Part shown: in pieces, positions 50,504 through 59,906 of the stretch
Numbering within the stretch: position 1 is the stretch's first letter
Layout: the number at the start of each line of letters is the position of its first letter
Program-made: the position numbers and the translations under genes
The notes under the pieces: model-generated
Told to the model about the DNA's origin: nothing
The model's input: the letters and a program-made list of their open reading frames with translations, nothing else
Database searches by the model: none
Assembly: GCA_934230415.1 (NCBI GenBank)
Contig: CAKQEW010000001.1
Coordinates: forward strand, 93,684 to 157,683
Origin: an uncultured Alphaproteobacteria bacterium
GTDB taxonomy: Bacteria > Pseudomonadota > Alphaproteobacteria > Rs-D84
Direction of reading: 5' to 3'
DNA: 64,000 nt

Positions 50504-50785
50504 ATGAAAAAAGATTTTTATGACGTGATGGACGCAAAACTGGCAATCCGCCAGGGCACAATGTTTCGCGCATTTTTTATTAATTTGATTTTGGGCGCGA
50601 TTATTTTGGCATTAACGCTGTTTGTGCCATGGTTCCTGTTGGCGTTGGTTGTTATGACCGGGATATCGCCAATGGTTATATTCTTTTCCGCAATCAGCGG
50701 TATTGCCCTGTGGCAGATGATTGGTATTGTAATATTCCTGGTACCCGCCATCGCCATCTGGTGGCAACGTAAAACACTCAAATAA
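50504..50785 (+). CDS. Small two-TM membrane protein
   Basis: 93 residues from ATG 50504, GGGGGA 7 nt upstream. A short hydrophilic N-terminus, then a TM hairpin or three hydrophobic segments (FFINLILGAIILALTLFVPWFLLALVV, VIFFSAISGIALWQMIGIVIFLVPAIAIWW) and a basic end. No family recognised. Sits between ruvC and a bidirectional terminator. Confidence 0.65.
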   Translation: MKKDFYDVMDAKLAIRQGTMFRAFFINLILGAIILALTLFVPWFLLALVVMTGISPMVIFFSAISGIALWQMIGIVIFLVPAIAIWWQRKTLK

Positions 50786-50787
50786 AA

Positions 50788-50815
50788 AATAATGCCCCGA
50801 TGGGGCATTTTTTAT
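50788..50815. terminator. Bidirectional terminator before yebC
   Basis: ATGCCCC-GAT-GGGGCAT (50792-50808) with flanking A- and T-runs; serves the convergent small membrane gene and yebC. Confidence 0.85.
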
Positions 50816-51531
50816 TACGCTGCAGCGGTAAATACTTTCTGGACATCGTCATTGTCGTCCAGCGCATCCACCAACTTTTCTAACTTTGCATACGCTTCGT
50901 CATCCAAATCAACTGGCATATTTGGAATCCATGTCAATTCGGCATTATCTGGTTCGCCCAACGCGTCACTCAATGCCTTTTGCACAGTCATGAAATCATC
51001 TGGTTTGGTTGTAATAATGAAACCTTCATCTGATGTTTCCAGGTTGTCCGCACCCATATCCATTGTGATTTCCATCATTTCATCTTCGCTCTTGCCGATG
51101 GATGCTGGATACATAATCTGACCTGCGCGTGTAAACATAAATACAACGCTGCCTTCTTCGCCCATATTGCCACCATTTTTCGCAAATATGTTGCGAATTT
51201 CTGGCACAGTACGGCGTGGGTTATCGGTCAATGCCTCTACAATCACAGGAACGGCGTTTGGACCATATCCTTCGTACCGCACGGCGACATAGTTTTCGGT
51301 ATTGCTGCCTGATGCCTTGTCAATCGCGCGTTTAATGTTATCGTTCGGCATGGAATTCTTGCGTGCCTGTAATATTGCCAGGCGCAAACGCGGATTATTA
51401 TCCGGATTTTTATCGCCCAGTTTGGCCGCCATTGTTATTTCACGCGCCAGTTTTGTGAACAAACCGCTGCGCGCGGCGTCCACGGCACCTTTTTTATGCT
51501 GAATATTGTGCCATTTGCTGTGTCCACTCAT
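50815..51531 (-). CDS. yebC: YebC/PmpR-TACO1 family protein
   Basis: 238 residues. The invariant start MSGHSKWHNIQHKKGAVDAARSGLFTKLAREI, then NPRLRLAILQARKNSMPNDNIKRAIDKA and GYGPNAVPVIVEALTDNPRRTVPEIR. Family members are DNA-binding regulators in some reports and relieve ribosome stalling at polyproline-type motifs in others (TACO1 in mitochondria). Classical neighbourhood yebC-ruvC-ruvA, here with yebC inverted. Confidence 0.95.
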   Translation of the reverse strand: MSGHSKWHNIQHKKGAVDAARSGLFTKLAREITMAAKLGDKNPDNNPRLRLAILQARKNSMPNDNIKRAIDKASGSNTENYVAVRYEGYGPNAVPVIVEALTDNPRRTVPEIRNIFAKNGGNMGEEGSVVFMFTRAGQIMYPASIGKSEDEMMEITMDMGADNLETSDEGFIITTKPDDFMTVQKALSDALGEPDNAELTWIPNMPVDLDDEAYAKLEKLVDALDDNDDVQKVFTAAA

Positions 51532-51581
51532 ATTTGACCTTTTGATTTAATTAGATTAGAATTACCCCAAAAGGATAACAA

Positions 51582-52163
51582 ATGATTGGCAAATTGCAAG
51601 GGGTTGTTGATTATATCGGCGATGGGTTCGTAATTTTAATGGTGTCTGGCGTTGGGTACAAGGTTTTTACCCCCGACATGCTGTCCCCACGCGAAACGGT
51701 CACATTATGGATTGAAACCGTCGTACGCGAAGATTCCATCCGCCTGTTCGGGTTCAAAACACTGGCGGCACAAAACCTGTTTGTACAACTGACGGGGGTA
51801 TCGGGCGTCGGGCCCAAGGGGGCATTGTCTATATTAAACACATTGCCAACCGACACACTGATGTCCGCCATTGCAACAGGTGACGCAAAAACAATTACCG
51901 CCGCCCCAGGCGTCGGGAAAAAGGTGGCCGAAAAAATTATCCTGGAATTAAAGAACAAAATTGCTGGCAACGCATTTAATTTTGACGCAACCGCGAACGC
52001 GGGTGGTTCTGCCCTGCCCGATTTGCTGGCGGCATTGGAATCATTGGGCTATCGCCGGTTGGATATTGTTGATATGGCGCAAAAATTGGTTGCTGCAAAT
52101 CCGGGATTGGATGTTGCGCGCCTGGTTCCATTGGCACTGAAAGAAATATCTGGAAATAAATAA
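51582..52163 (+). CDS. ruvA: Holliday junction branch-migration subunit RuvA
   Basis: 193 residues. Domain I OB-fold (MIGKLQGVVDYIGDGFVILMVSGVGYKVF), domain II with two helix-hairpin-helices (LTGVSGVGPKGALSIL, AAPGVGKKVAEKIILELKNK), and domain III (LLAALESLGYRRLDIV). Binds four-way junctions and recruits RuvB. The stop overlaps the mnmE start (TAATG). Confidence 0.95.
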   Translation: MIGKLQGVVDYIGDGFVILMVSGVGYKVFTPDMLSPRETVTLWIETVVREDSIRLFGFKTLAAQNLFVQLTGVSGVGPKGALSILNTLPTDTLMSAIATGDAKTITAAPGVGKKVAEKIILELKNKIAGNAFNFDATANAGGSALPDLLAALESLGYRRLDIVDMAQKLVAANPGLDVARLVPLALKEISGNK

Positions 52164-53467
52164 TGAATAATAATGATACGATTTTTGCCCTGTCATCGGG
52201 TCATGGGAAAAGTGGCGTTGCCGTTATTCGCATCTCTGGCGACAATTTGCGCGATTTGTTTGCGCGATTGCTGGGGCGCAGTAATTTTGATGCGCGCCGC
52301 ACGTATTTTGCAAACCTGACCGATAATGCGGGCGATTTGATTGACCAAACGATATTGGTATTTTTTGCCGCGCCACATTCATTCACTGGCACAGACGTAA
52401 TTGAAATCTATTCGCATGGCGCACCGGCGGTGATAAATAAAATTTTTGATTTTTTATCAACCACGGGCGCACGTATGGCAACCCGCGGGGAATTTTCGCG
52501 CCGCGCGTTTTTGAACGGCAAAATGGATTTGGCAGATATTGATGGCCTGGCCGCGCTGCTTGATGCCCAAACCGAACGTCAACGCCGCGCGGCAATTCAA
52601 TCAATGACCGGCCGCGACAGTCGTATTTATGACACATGGCGGTCGCAAATGATTGAAATCGCCGCATACGCCGCCGCGATTTTGGACTATGCCGACGACG
52701 AATTACCAACAAATATCGGCGAAAAAATCCGCGATAAAACACAATGTTTATATAACGAAATTGACAACGCAATTTCGCGCTATGCCGCGTCCCGCGCTAT
52801 CCGCAGCGGTTTTAACATCGCACTGGTGGGTAACACAAACGCGGGTAAATCATCATTGTTTAATCGCCTGGTTGGGGAAAATCGTGCGATTGTGTCTGAT
52901 ATCCCCGGTACCACACGCGATGTCGTGACATGCACATTGGATATTGATGGATATATGGTAAATATCGCCGATACCGCCGGCCTGCGCGATACCGATGACA
53001 CAATTGAACAGATTGGAATCCAACGCACAAATGACGAAATTAAAAACGCCGATTTAGTGTTACATGTGATTGACGGCGCACAAAACACGCCCACCACCAC
53101 AACCACACCAAATGAAATTACGGTCGTAAATAAATCCGACCTGTGCGATTGCAAAAATAAAAGCGACGCAATTTATGTATCGGCGAAAACGGGTGACGGG
53201 ATTGATAACCTGATGATCGCAATCCGCGGGCGCATTACCGAATTGGTCGGGGCGACCGAATCACAACTGGCCGTCAATGCGCGCACACGCGCATTGCTGA
53301 CGGATGCACAAACCGAATTGCGCGATGCAATCACCGCGGGTGATAATTATGATATATTTTCAGAACATGTCCGCCGCGCCGCGGATGCAATCGGTAAAAT
53401 CCTGGGTACCATTACCGCATCCGATGTAATGGACGCAACATTTTCACAACTGTGTTTAGGGAAATAA
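52163..53467 (+). CDS. mnmE: tRNA modification GTPase MnmE
   Basis: 434 residues. N-terminal folate-binding domain (FALSSGHGKSGVAVIRISG), helical domain, and inserted G domain: GNTNAGKSSLFNRLVG, DIPGTTRD, DTAGLRDTDD, NKSD. The C-terminal CLGK carries the conserved Cys of the C-(I/L/V)-G-K motif. With MnmG it modifies U34 of certain tRNAs. Translationally coupled to ruvA. Repeat element C follows its terminator. Confidence 0.95.
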   Translation: MNNNDTIFALSSGHGKSGVAVIRISGDNLRDLFARLLGRSNFDARRTYFANLTDNAGDLIDQTILVFFAAPHSFTGTDVIEIYSHGAPAVINKIFDFLSTTGARMATRGEFSRRAFLNGKMDLADIDGLAALLDAQTERQRRAAIQSMTGRDSRIYDTWRSQMIEIAAYAAAILDYADDELPTNIGEKIRDKTQCLYNEIDNAISRYAASRAIRSGFNIALVGNTNAGKSSLFNRLVGENRAIVSDIPGTTRDVVTCTLDIDGYMVNIADTAGLRDTDDTIEQIGIQRTNDEIKNADLVLHVIDGAQNTPTTTTTPNEITVVNKSDLCDCKNKSDAIYVSAKTGDGIDNLMIAIRGRITELVGATESQLAVNARTRALLTDAQTELRDAITAGDNYDIFSEHVRRAADAIGKILGTITASDVMDATFSQLCLGK

Positions 53468-53469
53468 AA

Positions 53470-53486
53470 ACCGCCCCTTGGGCGGT
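53470..53486 (+). terminator. Hairpin after mnmE
   Basis: ACCGCCC-CTT-GGGCGGT, 2 bp after the stop; preceded by an A-run but followed by TAAATT rather than T-run, so termination strength is uncertain. Confidence 0.6.
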
Positions 53487-53487
53487 C

Positions 53488-53592
53488 TAAATTAAAGAGA
53501 ACGGTGCAGATGCGCCGATGTCGGCAAGCGTAGTGTATATGTAATACATGAGCGCGCCGACATCAAGCAGATGTGCCGTTATATTTAATTTA
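53488..53592. repeat. Structured palindromic element C
   Basis: Same plan as elements A and B. Outer arms TAAATTAAA/TTTAATTTA, then AACGGTGC pairing with GTGCCGTT, the AGAT/AGAT loop (53508-53511 and 53569-53572), a GATGTCGGC/GCCGACATC stem, and the apex GTAG-TGTAT-ATGTA-ATACA-TGA. It lies between the convergent mnmE and the acyl-CoA ligase; the ligase stop codon forms its right boundary. Confidence 0.7.
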
Positions 53593-55170
53593 CTCATGAC
53601 GGATTGGGTATTTGCCGTCAATCAAATTCTGCCGCACCACATGATGTTTCACTTTCTGTGTGCTGGTCATCGGCAATTCATCCGTGGTCATGGCAAAGTG
53701 CGTTACCCATTTATATGACGCAACCTTTTTATTCGCCTGGGCAACCGCCGCAGCCAATTTTTCCAGTGTCATATCCGCATCAACGCTGAACACGCCGTAT
53801 GTCACGGTTTTATCCTTGACCCGATGTTCAAACACGGCAACATTTTTAACGCCTGGGATTTTCATAAACAGGCCTTCCAATTCATCAGGATAAACGTTTT
53901 TACCGCTGTCCAAAACAATCACTTGTTTTTTACGGCCGGCAAAATGCAATTCGCCATTTTTATCCATAGATACCATATCGCCTGTATTAAAGAATCCGCG
54001 TTCATCAAAGACCTGTTCATTAACCGTCGGATTGTTCAGGTACCCACCAAACACCTGGTGACCACGCAACCACAGAACACCCACGCCATCTTCATTTTTG
54101 TCGCGAATTTCACATTCGTTGTTTGATGTTGGCGCACCAAACGCAAACGGAAAACGTTTCTTGGTCGGTTTGGAAATACAGATTGGTCCAACGGTTTCGG
54201 TCAAACCATATCCCTGAATAAATTTCAGGCCCAAACGTTCATAGAACTTTTCCACCTCTGGCTTGGTCGCCGCGCCACCCGCAATCAGCAAACGCGCACG
54301 TCCACCAAAGATTGCCAGAACGGGCTCTTGCACCTTGCGCACCAGGAATCCCAGCCCCAATTTTTCCAATGTTTTTCCGTATTTCAGAACGAACGACGCC
54401 ATCCACCACATATGTTTTTCTTTCAGTGTATCAATGATACGGTTTCTGATAACCTCAAACAATCTGGGAACCGCTGGAATCAATTGTGGTTTATATTTCT
54501 TAAAGTCCGCCATGATTTCTTTTGGATTGACGGTTGGTTGCAACAGCATACCCGACCCATAATGCAATGTCGCCAGGATTTCAACCGCGAAACCAAAGAT
54601 GTGATACATCGGCAAGAATCCATACATGATATCGCCCGCATTAATCCATTCGTGCATATCTTCCAATGAATTTGCGCATTCAATCAGGTTAAAGTGTGTC
54701 AGTGGCACAACCTTGGGCGTGCCGGTTGAACCAGAGGTGAACGACAGCGTTGCAATTTCGGTTGATTCAACCGGTGCCGCGGTCAGTTCTGGGTTTGGTT
54801 TACCATCCTTTTTCGTGATATCATAAAACGCAAATTTATCTGTCTTATAGAAGAACGATTTTTCCGCACAAACCATTTTGCAGTTTGTGATTTCCGCCAT
54901 GTTGTCATATTCAAATGGCGTCAGGTTCGTATCCAGCAGCAACACACGTCCACCCAGATACCAAATTGCAAACATTGTAATTGGAAATTGCGGAATATTG
55001 TGTGACAAAACCCCAACAACATCACCACGTGCAATCCCCGCCGCATGCAGCGATGCCGCGCGCGCGCGAACCAAATCCAAGAACGCTGAAAACGTTACTT
55101 CTTCACGTACCAGAATCAAATTATCTGGCCACGTTGCGACTGCTCTTTCCAGCAGCTGATACATATTCAT
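53590..55170 (-). CDS. AMP-dependent acyl-CoA synthetase/ligase
   Basis: 526 residues, ANL superfamily. P-loop-like motif LSFTSGSTGTPKVV, QGYGLTETVGP (A5), GFFNTGDMV (A7), GRKKQVIVLDSGKNVYPDELE (A8 and hinge), and the C-terminal catalytic Lys in MTSTQKVKHH. Closest in style to long-chain fatty-acid-CoA ligases. Possibly recycles exogenous fatty acids; the exact substrate is unknown. ATG 55170 or 55164 both fit. Confidence 0.87.
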   Translation of the reverse strand: MNMYQLLERAVATWPDNLILVREEVTFSAFLDLVRARAASLHAAGIARGDVVGVLSHNIPQFPITMFAIWYLGGRVLLLDTNLTPFEYDNMAEITNCKMVCAEKSFFYKTDKFAFYDITKKDGKPNPELTAAPVESTEIATLSFTSGSTGTPKVVPLTHFNLIECANSLEDMHEWINAGDIMYGFLPMYHIFGFAVEILATLHYGSGMLLQPTVNPKEIMADFKKYKPQLIPAVPRLFEVIRNRIIDTLKEKHMWWMASFVLKYGKTLEKLGLGFLVRKVQEPVLAIFGGRARLLIAGGAATKPEVEKFYERLGLKFIQGYGLTETVGPICISKPTKKRFPFAFGAPTSNNECEIRDKNEDGVGVLWLRGHQVFGGYLNNPTVNEQVFDERGFFNTGDMVSMDKNGELHFAGRKKQVIVLDSGKNVYPDELEGLFMKIPGVKNVAVFEHRVKDKTVTYGVFSVDADMTLEKLAAAVAQANKKVASYKWVTHFAMTTDELPMTSTQKVKHHVVRQNLIDGKYPIRHE

Positions 55171-55240
55171 TGTACAAAATTCCTTGTTGTTTTAATATTG
55201 GACTGCCTGTATTATATATCCAAAGGGAAAGATTGCAAAC

Positions 55241-56011
55241 ATGAAAATTCTGACATTAAACATTAATTCAATTCGCGCCCACGTTGAAAGTTTTATTGAT
55301 ATTCTGCGCGCGGGCGAATATGACACAATTATGGTCCAAGAGCTAAAGGTTGAAAATTCCGGATTTCCACACAATCTGTTTGACGAATACGGATATAATG
55401 TAAAGGTTTTTGGCCAAAAGAGCTGGAACGGCGTCGCAACATTTTCCAAATATTCTATTGAAGACACGACCATGGGCATGCCCACATATTCCGATGTGAA
55501 TGCGCGATTCTTGGAATGCGTGGTTGATGGGCGTGTGCGCCTGATAAATGTGTATATGCCAAATGGTGATACGATATCTTCGCCAAAATTTCCATATAAA
55601 CTGGAATGGATGGCGGCGTTCACAAAATACATCGCACAATATACCAATTCCCCAGAACCAGTAATTATCGCGGGTGATTTTAATGTTGCGTTGGCGGACA
55701 TTGATGTGTGGAAACCGGCAAATTATACAGACATTGCAATCGCCGCGCCCGCCGCACGCGCCGCGATGCAGGCATGGATTGATGCCGGTTGGACGGATGT
55801 GTGGCGCGCCCTGCACCCATCAGACGTTGGATTTACATGGTTTGGATATCGCGGTGGTGATACCGTTGGTAAAAACATGGGATTGCGCCTGGATTATTTC
55901 CTGGCCAATCCGGCGGCGATGGCGCTGGTTAAAAATTGTGAAATTGACATGGCACCACGAATGTCCGCGAAACCAACCGACCACTGTGGTTTAATGCTGA
56001 CGTTAAAATAA
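55241..56011 (+). CDS. xthA: Exodeoxyribonuclease III
   Basis: 256 residues, EEP fold. LNINSIRAHVESFIDIL, QELKVENSGFP (metal Glu), NVYMPNGD, IAGDFNVAL (Asp/Asn), FTWFGYR and PTDHCGLML (catalytic His) are all in place. AP endonuclease and 3'-5' exonuclease of base excision repair. Its 3' end converges on addB with a 9-bp gap. Confidence 0.93.
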   Translation: MKILTLNINSIRAHVESFIDILRAGEYDTIMVQELKVENSGFPHNLFDEYGYNVKVFGQKSWNGVATFSKYSIEDTTMGMPTYSDVNARFLECVVDGRVRLINVYMPNGDTISSPKFPYKLEWMAAFTKYIAQYTNSPEPVIIAGDFNVALADIDVWKPANYTDIAIAAPAARAAMQAWIDAGWTDVWRALHPSDVGFTWFGYRGGDTVGKNMGLRLDYFLANPAAMALVKNCEIDMAPRMSAKPTDHCGLMLTLK

Positions 56012-56020
56012 CGGCGCACC

Positions 56021-58525
56021 TTATATATCACGACGCCGTGCCAGGTCGTCCCAGGCCTGGTATTTTTTGTCCGTTGTATCGTGATATTCATATGCCGCGC
56101 CGCCCGCCGAATACATGTTTACCAATGATTCCACCTTGGCCACGGCGGCACGCGCCATCTGTTGTGTGGTTTCGGCATCATATTCAATCGCACGCACATC
56201 ACCATTTTTCAATTGCAAAAACACCATCGTTGGCAATGCCGTCTGGGGCGTGATACCACCGAATCCCCCGGATTGCAGCATATACGCCTCCAACGGTAAT
56301 TGTGGCATATTGCCCTGTGCCAGTTGTGTTTTATTTGGTGCGGTGCCGGTTTTAATATCCATAACACCGCCCGCCCACACACGGTCGGCACGTGCGCGAA
56401 TTGTGCGCCCACCAATATCCACAGACCCGGCAATTTCCGTACGTGAATCAGGTATGTTATTCAGGTATTCAATCGCAACCGGCGCAATTTCCATAAACCG
56501 TTTATGCCAGAAATGAAACACAATATTATCCGCACCCAACACCGCACGTGCGCGCGCATCCATATCTGCCACAATTGCGTCAACTGATTTTCCACGCGCA
56601 TTTTCCAGCACGCCATGAACCAATGTTCCAAACGCACGTGCATCTGGTGGCAACCAATAATCGTCACGTGGTTGCAGACGCAAAATATGTCGCGCATAGA
56701 ATGCATACGGATTATGTATCAATAATTCCAGTTCGGTCACATATACATCCGACCAATCAGCCGGTGGTTTTGGTGCACTGTAATCCAACGGCCGCGGCGT
56801 AACATCATCACGTGCACGAACCGCACGCAAAATATCCGCCCCCACATCACAATCAAACACACCCGCGCGCACAATCACACGTGAAATAAAACGTGATTCT
56901 GTTGTTTGAACACCACCAGATGTGCGACTGCGCGTCCAATACACATCCGGGCCACACGACAGATTCATAAAGTCCAATGATTGCAACGATACCTTTCTGT
57001 CGGCCGGTGGCAAACCAATTTTCGCCGCCAATGCCGATGGTAACCACGCGTTTTCATACCCGCGCGCCGGGAACATCCCGTCATTCAGTCCGGTCAGAAT
57101 AACAACATCGGCGGTCTGCATACGTGATTCAATTGTTCCCAATACAACAACGTGTGCGCCGTCCGGCGCGACCCCGCGTACGGTAATTGACGCAATCGCA
57201 TCTGATAAAAATGCGCGCGCATCCGCGACTGTAATTTCCAATCCCGCCGCCGCAATGCAATCTGACATCTGTTTTATCGCAGTAAATATTTGCAGCGTTG
57301 TATCATCCGTAATATCAAACGCCGGTGCAAAATTTGCCCCCCCATCCGTCATTCGCACCAACATTTCAAACAGGTTATTATTCGCCGCCGCATACAGTTG
57401 CGTAAATGTCGCGCCATCGCCTGAATCCAACCAATCATCAAATATATTCAGTATCGCGCGTCCAACCGCCGTCATTGTCCCGGAAATACCGCCAGAAAAA
57501 TCCGCCATAATTCCACGCGCCGCCAATGCCGATGCAATACGTTGGTTTCCGGCACTGTCCGGGGTTATGACCAATACGGTCTGATTTTTTGCAATTGCGC
57601 GCGCGGCGATTTCTGCGACAGCATTGGCTTCTTCACTTTCGCGCGAACATTCAACCAAATGACAATGCGACATCACATCCCCGCCCGATGGCATTGCGGG
57701 GTTGTTGCCAAATGCATAGTTCAAAAATTCAATTGGGGACGGACCAACATCAATTGGTAATACATCTGATGGCGCGATTCCCAATGATGACAAGAATTTA
57801 TATTCTGCATTATATGGATTTGTATTCAGCGCCAAATCATCCGCCGCACCACCAATGTGCCCAGACAGTATTATTCGCCCATGTGGCACGCACGCAACCG
57901 CCCGCATTAAATCCGCCGTGGCGGGCACACTGGCCGTTGACGCGCAAACAACCACCAAATCATAATCATTCAGTTTGTCGCACCATGCGCGAATTCCCGC
58001 GTTACGTAACGAGGTCTGGGTCGGACGACCATCATAATATTTCGGCAGCGTCCGCGTCAGGATTTCCAGCAACTGGGCCTTGCGCTGAAAATGTGCGGCG
58101 TATTCATCACCAACCAGCGCACGCCAATCAATCGCGGTGGCATCCACACCTTCGTTTTCCAGATAATCTGTCATACGCACCAAATCACGCGCAACCGGCA
58201 ATGCCGTTGATATATTTTTTATATCTGCAACATTCGCCAACAACCCCGCCAGCATAACAACACGCGACATATTGGAAACCGCATCTGGTAATTCATCCAC
58301 CTCTGGGTCATCAACCCCTTCGCCCAATGCGACCAAGTGGGGCAAAATCACCGCCCCACCCGATTTGTGTGCCAACATTTGTTCAACAACGCGCACGGCG
58401 CGCCGACTGGGCAGGAAAATTAACACACGCGACAAATCAACACCCGCGCATGACAACACATGCCACAGCGCATCAGTAATACGCGCCGGATTCGTTGCAT
58501 AAAATATGTTTTTATTTGATACCAA
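56021..58525 (-). CDS. addB: Double-strand break repair protein AddB
   Basis: 834 residues of the alphaproteobacterial AddB type: an inactivated SF1-like N-terminal half (RVLIFLPSRRAVRVVEQML), ILSGHIGG, VVILTGLNDGMFPARG, and a C-terminal PD-(D/E)xK nuclease (FGTLVHGVLENARG, ARADRVWAGGVMDIKTG). With AddA it resects DNA ends before RecA loading. addA is not within the window. The only credible start is TTG 58525, 4-5 nt after AAGGGCG and overlapping the engB stop by 14 nt. Confidence 0.9.
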   Translation of the reverse strand: MVSNKNIFYATNPARITDALWHVLSCAGVDLSRVLIFLPSRRAVRVVEQMLAHKSGGAVILPHLVALGEGVDDPEVDELPDAVSNMSRVVMLAGLLANVADIKNISTALPVARDLVRMTDYLENEGVDATAIDWRALVGDEYAAHFQRKAQLLEILTRTLPKYYDGRPTQTSLRNAGIRAWCDKLNDYDLVVVCASTASVPATADLMRAVACVPHGRIILSGHIGGAADDLALNTNPYNAEYKFLSSLGIAPSDVLPIDVGPSPIEFLNYAFGNNPAMPSGGDVMSHCHLVECSRESEEANAVAEIAARAIAKNQTVLVITPDSAGNQRIASALAARGIMADFSGGISGTMTAVGRAILNIFDDWLDSGDGATFTQLYAAANNNLFEMLVRMTDGGANFAPAFDITDDTTLQIFTAIKQMSDCIAAAGLEITVADARAFLSDAIASITVRGVAPDGAHVVVLGTIESRMQTADVVILTGLNDGMFPARGYENAWLPSALAAKIGLPPADRKVSLQSLDFMNLSCGPDVYWTRSRTSGGVQTTESRFISRVIVRAGVFDCDVGADILRAVRARDDVTPRPLDYSAPKPPADWSDVYVTELELLIHNPYAFYARHILRLQPRDDYWLPPDARAFGTLVHGVLENARGKSVDAIVADMDARARAVLGADNIVFHFWHKRFMEIAPVAIEYLNNIPDSRTEIAGSVDIGGRTIRARADRVWAGGVMDIKTGTAPNKTQLAQGNMPQLPLEAYMLQSGGFGGITPQTALPTMVFLQLKNGDVRAIEYDAETTQQMARAAVAKVESLVNMYSAGGAAYEYHDTTDKKYQAWDDLARRRDI

Positions 58526-59063
58526 TTTGCGCCCTTATCGCGTCCAATCCAAATTTCTTTTCTGCGGATGTTTCCAGAATTTCTGCCATCATCGCCGGAT
58601 GTGCATCATGGGATAATTCATGCTGCTGCGTTTCGCGCACCCGTTTATCTTTCTTGGTCATAACAACCTGGTACCCGATACCATGCGCATCACAAAAATC
58701 CATCAGTTCTAAATCAGACGCACGTGCGCCAATTCGTGAATCAATCAAAATATATAACCGCGCCAGATGACGTGTCGCCAGATATTCCGCCAATCGTTGC
58801 AACCAGCGTTCTGTATCCGTGCGCGATGCGCGCGCATATCCGTATCCCGGCAAATCAACAATCATCGCACGGTCATCCAGATTAAACAGATTTATTGATT
58901 GTGTACGCCCCGGCGTATTTGATGTACGCGCCACATTTTGCCCAACAACCGCATTTATCAATGATGATTTTCCAACATTACTGCGCCCGATAAATGCGTA
59001 TTCTGGAAACTGTGTCCGCGGCAAGGATGCAACTGTTTCAAAACTGCCCACAAATTTTATCAT
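58512..59063 (-). CDS. engB: Ribosome biogenesis GTPase EngB (YsxC)
   Basis: 183 residues. G1 GRSNVGKSSLINAV, G2 TPGRTQSINLF, G3 DLPGYGYA, G4 TKKDK. Essential GTPase for 50S assembly in many bacteria. Overlaps rsmI by 4 nt and addB by 14 nt, forming rsmI-engB-addB. Confidence 0.95.
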   Translation of the reverse strand: MIKFVGSFETVASLPRTQFPEYAFIGRSNVGKSSLINAVVGQNVARTSNTPGRTQSINLFNLDDRAMIVDLPGYGYARASRTDTERWLQRLAEYLATRHLARLYILIDSRIGARASDLELMDFCDAHGIGYQVVMTKKDKRVRETQQHELSHDAHPAMMAEILETSAEKKFGLDAIRAQIGIK

Positions 59064-59857
59064 TCCGCGTCCCCCTTGTTCAGCATACGGCGATATGCCT
59101 CTTTCTTGGAAATACCGGCGCGCGCCGCCAAATCTGCGGCCGCCGATTTCGTTGATGACGCCGCAATATCATTCACAATTTCTGTGATTTCATTATCCGT
59201 CATTTTGTGGTCAGGCGCCGGTGCAACAACAATCACAATTTCCCCACGCGGCGGTTCAATTCCTATTAAATCCGCCGGGTATCCAATAATTGTTTCTTCG
59301 TGAATCTTGGTAATTTCGCGAACGATTGCAATTTGACGTTCGGGCATAACACGCGCCAGCGCGGCGATTGTCGTCATGATTCTGTTTGGACTCTCGTAAT
59401 AAATAATCGTATGACGGATTTTATTATCATCGCGTAATTTCTTGTCATCAAAGAACCCACAAAACGTAAACCGGTCTGATGGAAATCCCGATAACACCAG
59501 TGCCGAAACAAACGCCGTTGGCCCCGGTACAACAAACACCGGCACCCCCGCCGCACGTGCCGCCCGCACCAGCCGAAAACCCGGATCAGACACCGCCGGC
59601 ATCCCCGCATCAGACACCGTGGCGATTGTCACCCCCGTTTGCAATTTCGCAACCAGTTCTGGGACAACATCGCGTTCATTATGGTCATGACACGCGCACC
59701 GTGGGGTTTTAATATCAAAATGCGCCGCCAATTTGCCGAACACACGTGTATCTTCGGCGGCAATTAAATCCACGTTTTTTAAAACATCTATTGCACGTGG
59801 CGACATATCGGACAAATTTCCGATTGGCGTTCCAACGACATAAAGCCCTGTTTGCAT
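59060..59857 (-). CDS. rsmI: 16S rRNA (cytidine-2'-O-)-methyltransferase RsmI
   Basis: 265 residues from ATG 59857 (AAAGGA 7 nt upstream). GLYVVGTPIGNLSDMSPRAIDVL, AAEDTRV, SDAGMPAVSDPGFRLVRAA, VPGPTAFVSALVLSGF and RHTIIYYESPNRI are diagnostic of RsmI/YraL, which methylates C1402. A C-terminal helical extension (KSAAADLAARAGISKKEAYRRML) is the usual RsmI-HTH tail. Divergent from lpoA over 49 bp. Confidence 0.95.
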   Translation of the reverse strand: MQTGLYVVGTPIGNLSDMSPRAIDVLKNVDLIAAEDTRVFGKLAAHFDIKTPRCACHDHNERDVVPELVAKLQTGVTIATVSDAGMPAVSDPGFRLVRAARAAGVPVFVVPGPTAFVSALVLSGFPSDRFTFCGFFDDKKLRDDNKIRHTIIYYESPNRIMTTIAALARVMPERQIAIVREITKIHEETIIGYPADLIGIEPPRGEIVIVVAPAPDHKMTDNEITEIVNDIAASSTKSAAADLAARAGISKKEAYRRMLNKGDAE

Positions 59858-59906
59858 TAATAATCCTTTTATAGTAAAATAATACAGAAACAGAATGGGA
59901 TTTTCA

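Noticed and set aside
35414..53592. Elements A-C as a CRISPR or insertion sequence
   Set aside because: Only three copies, not regularly spaced, no cas genes, and no transposase frame within or beside them.
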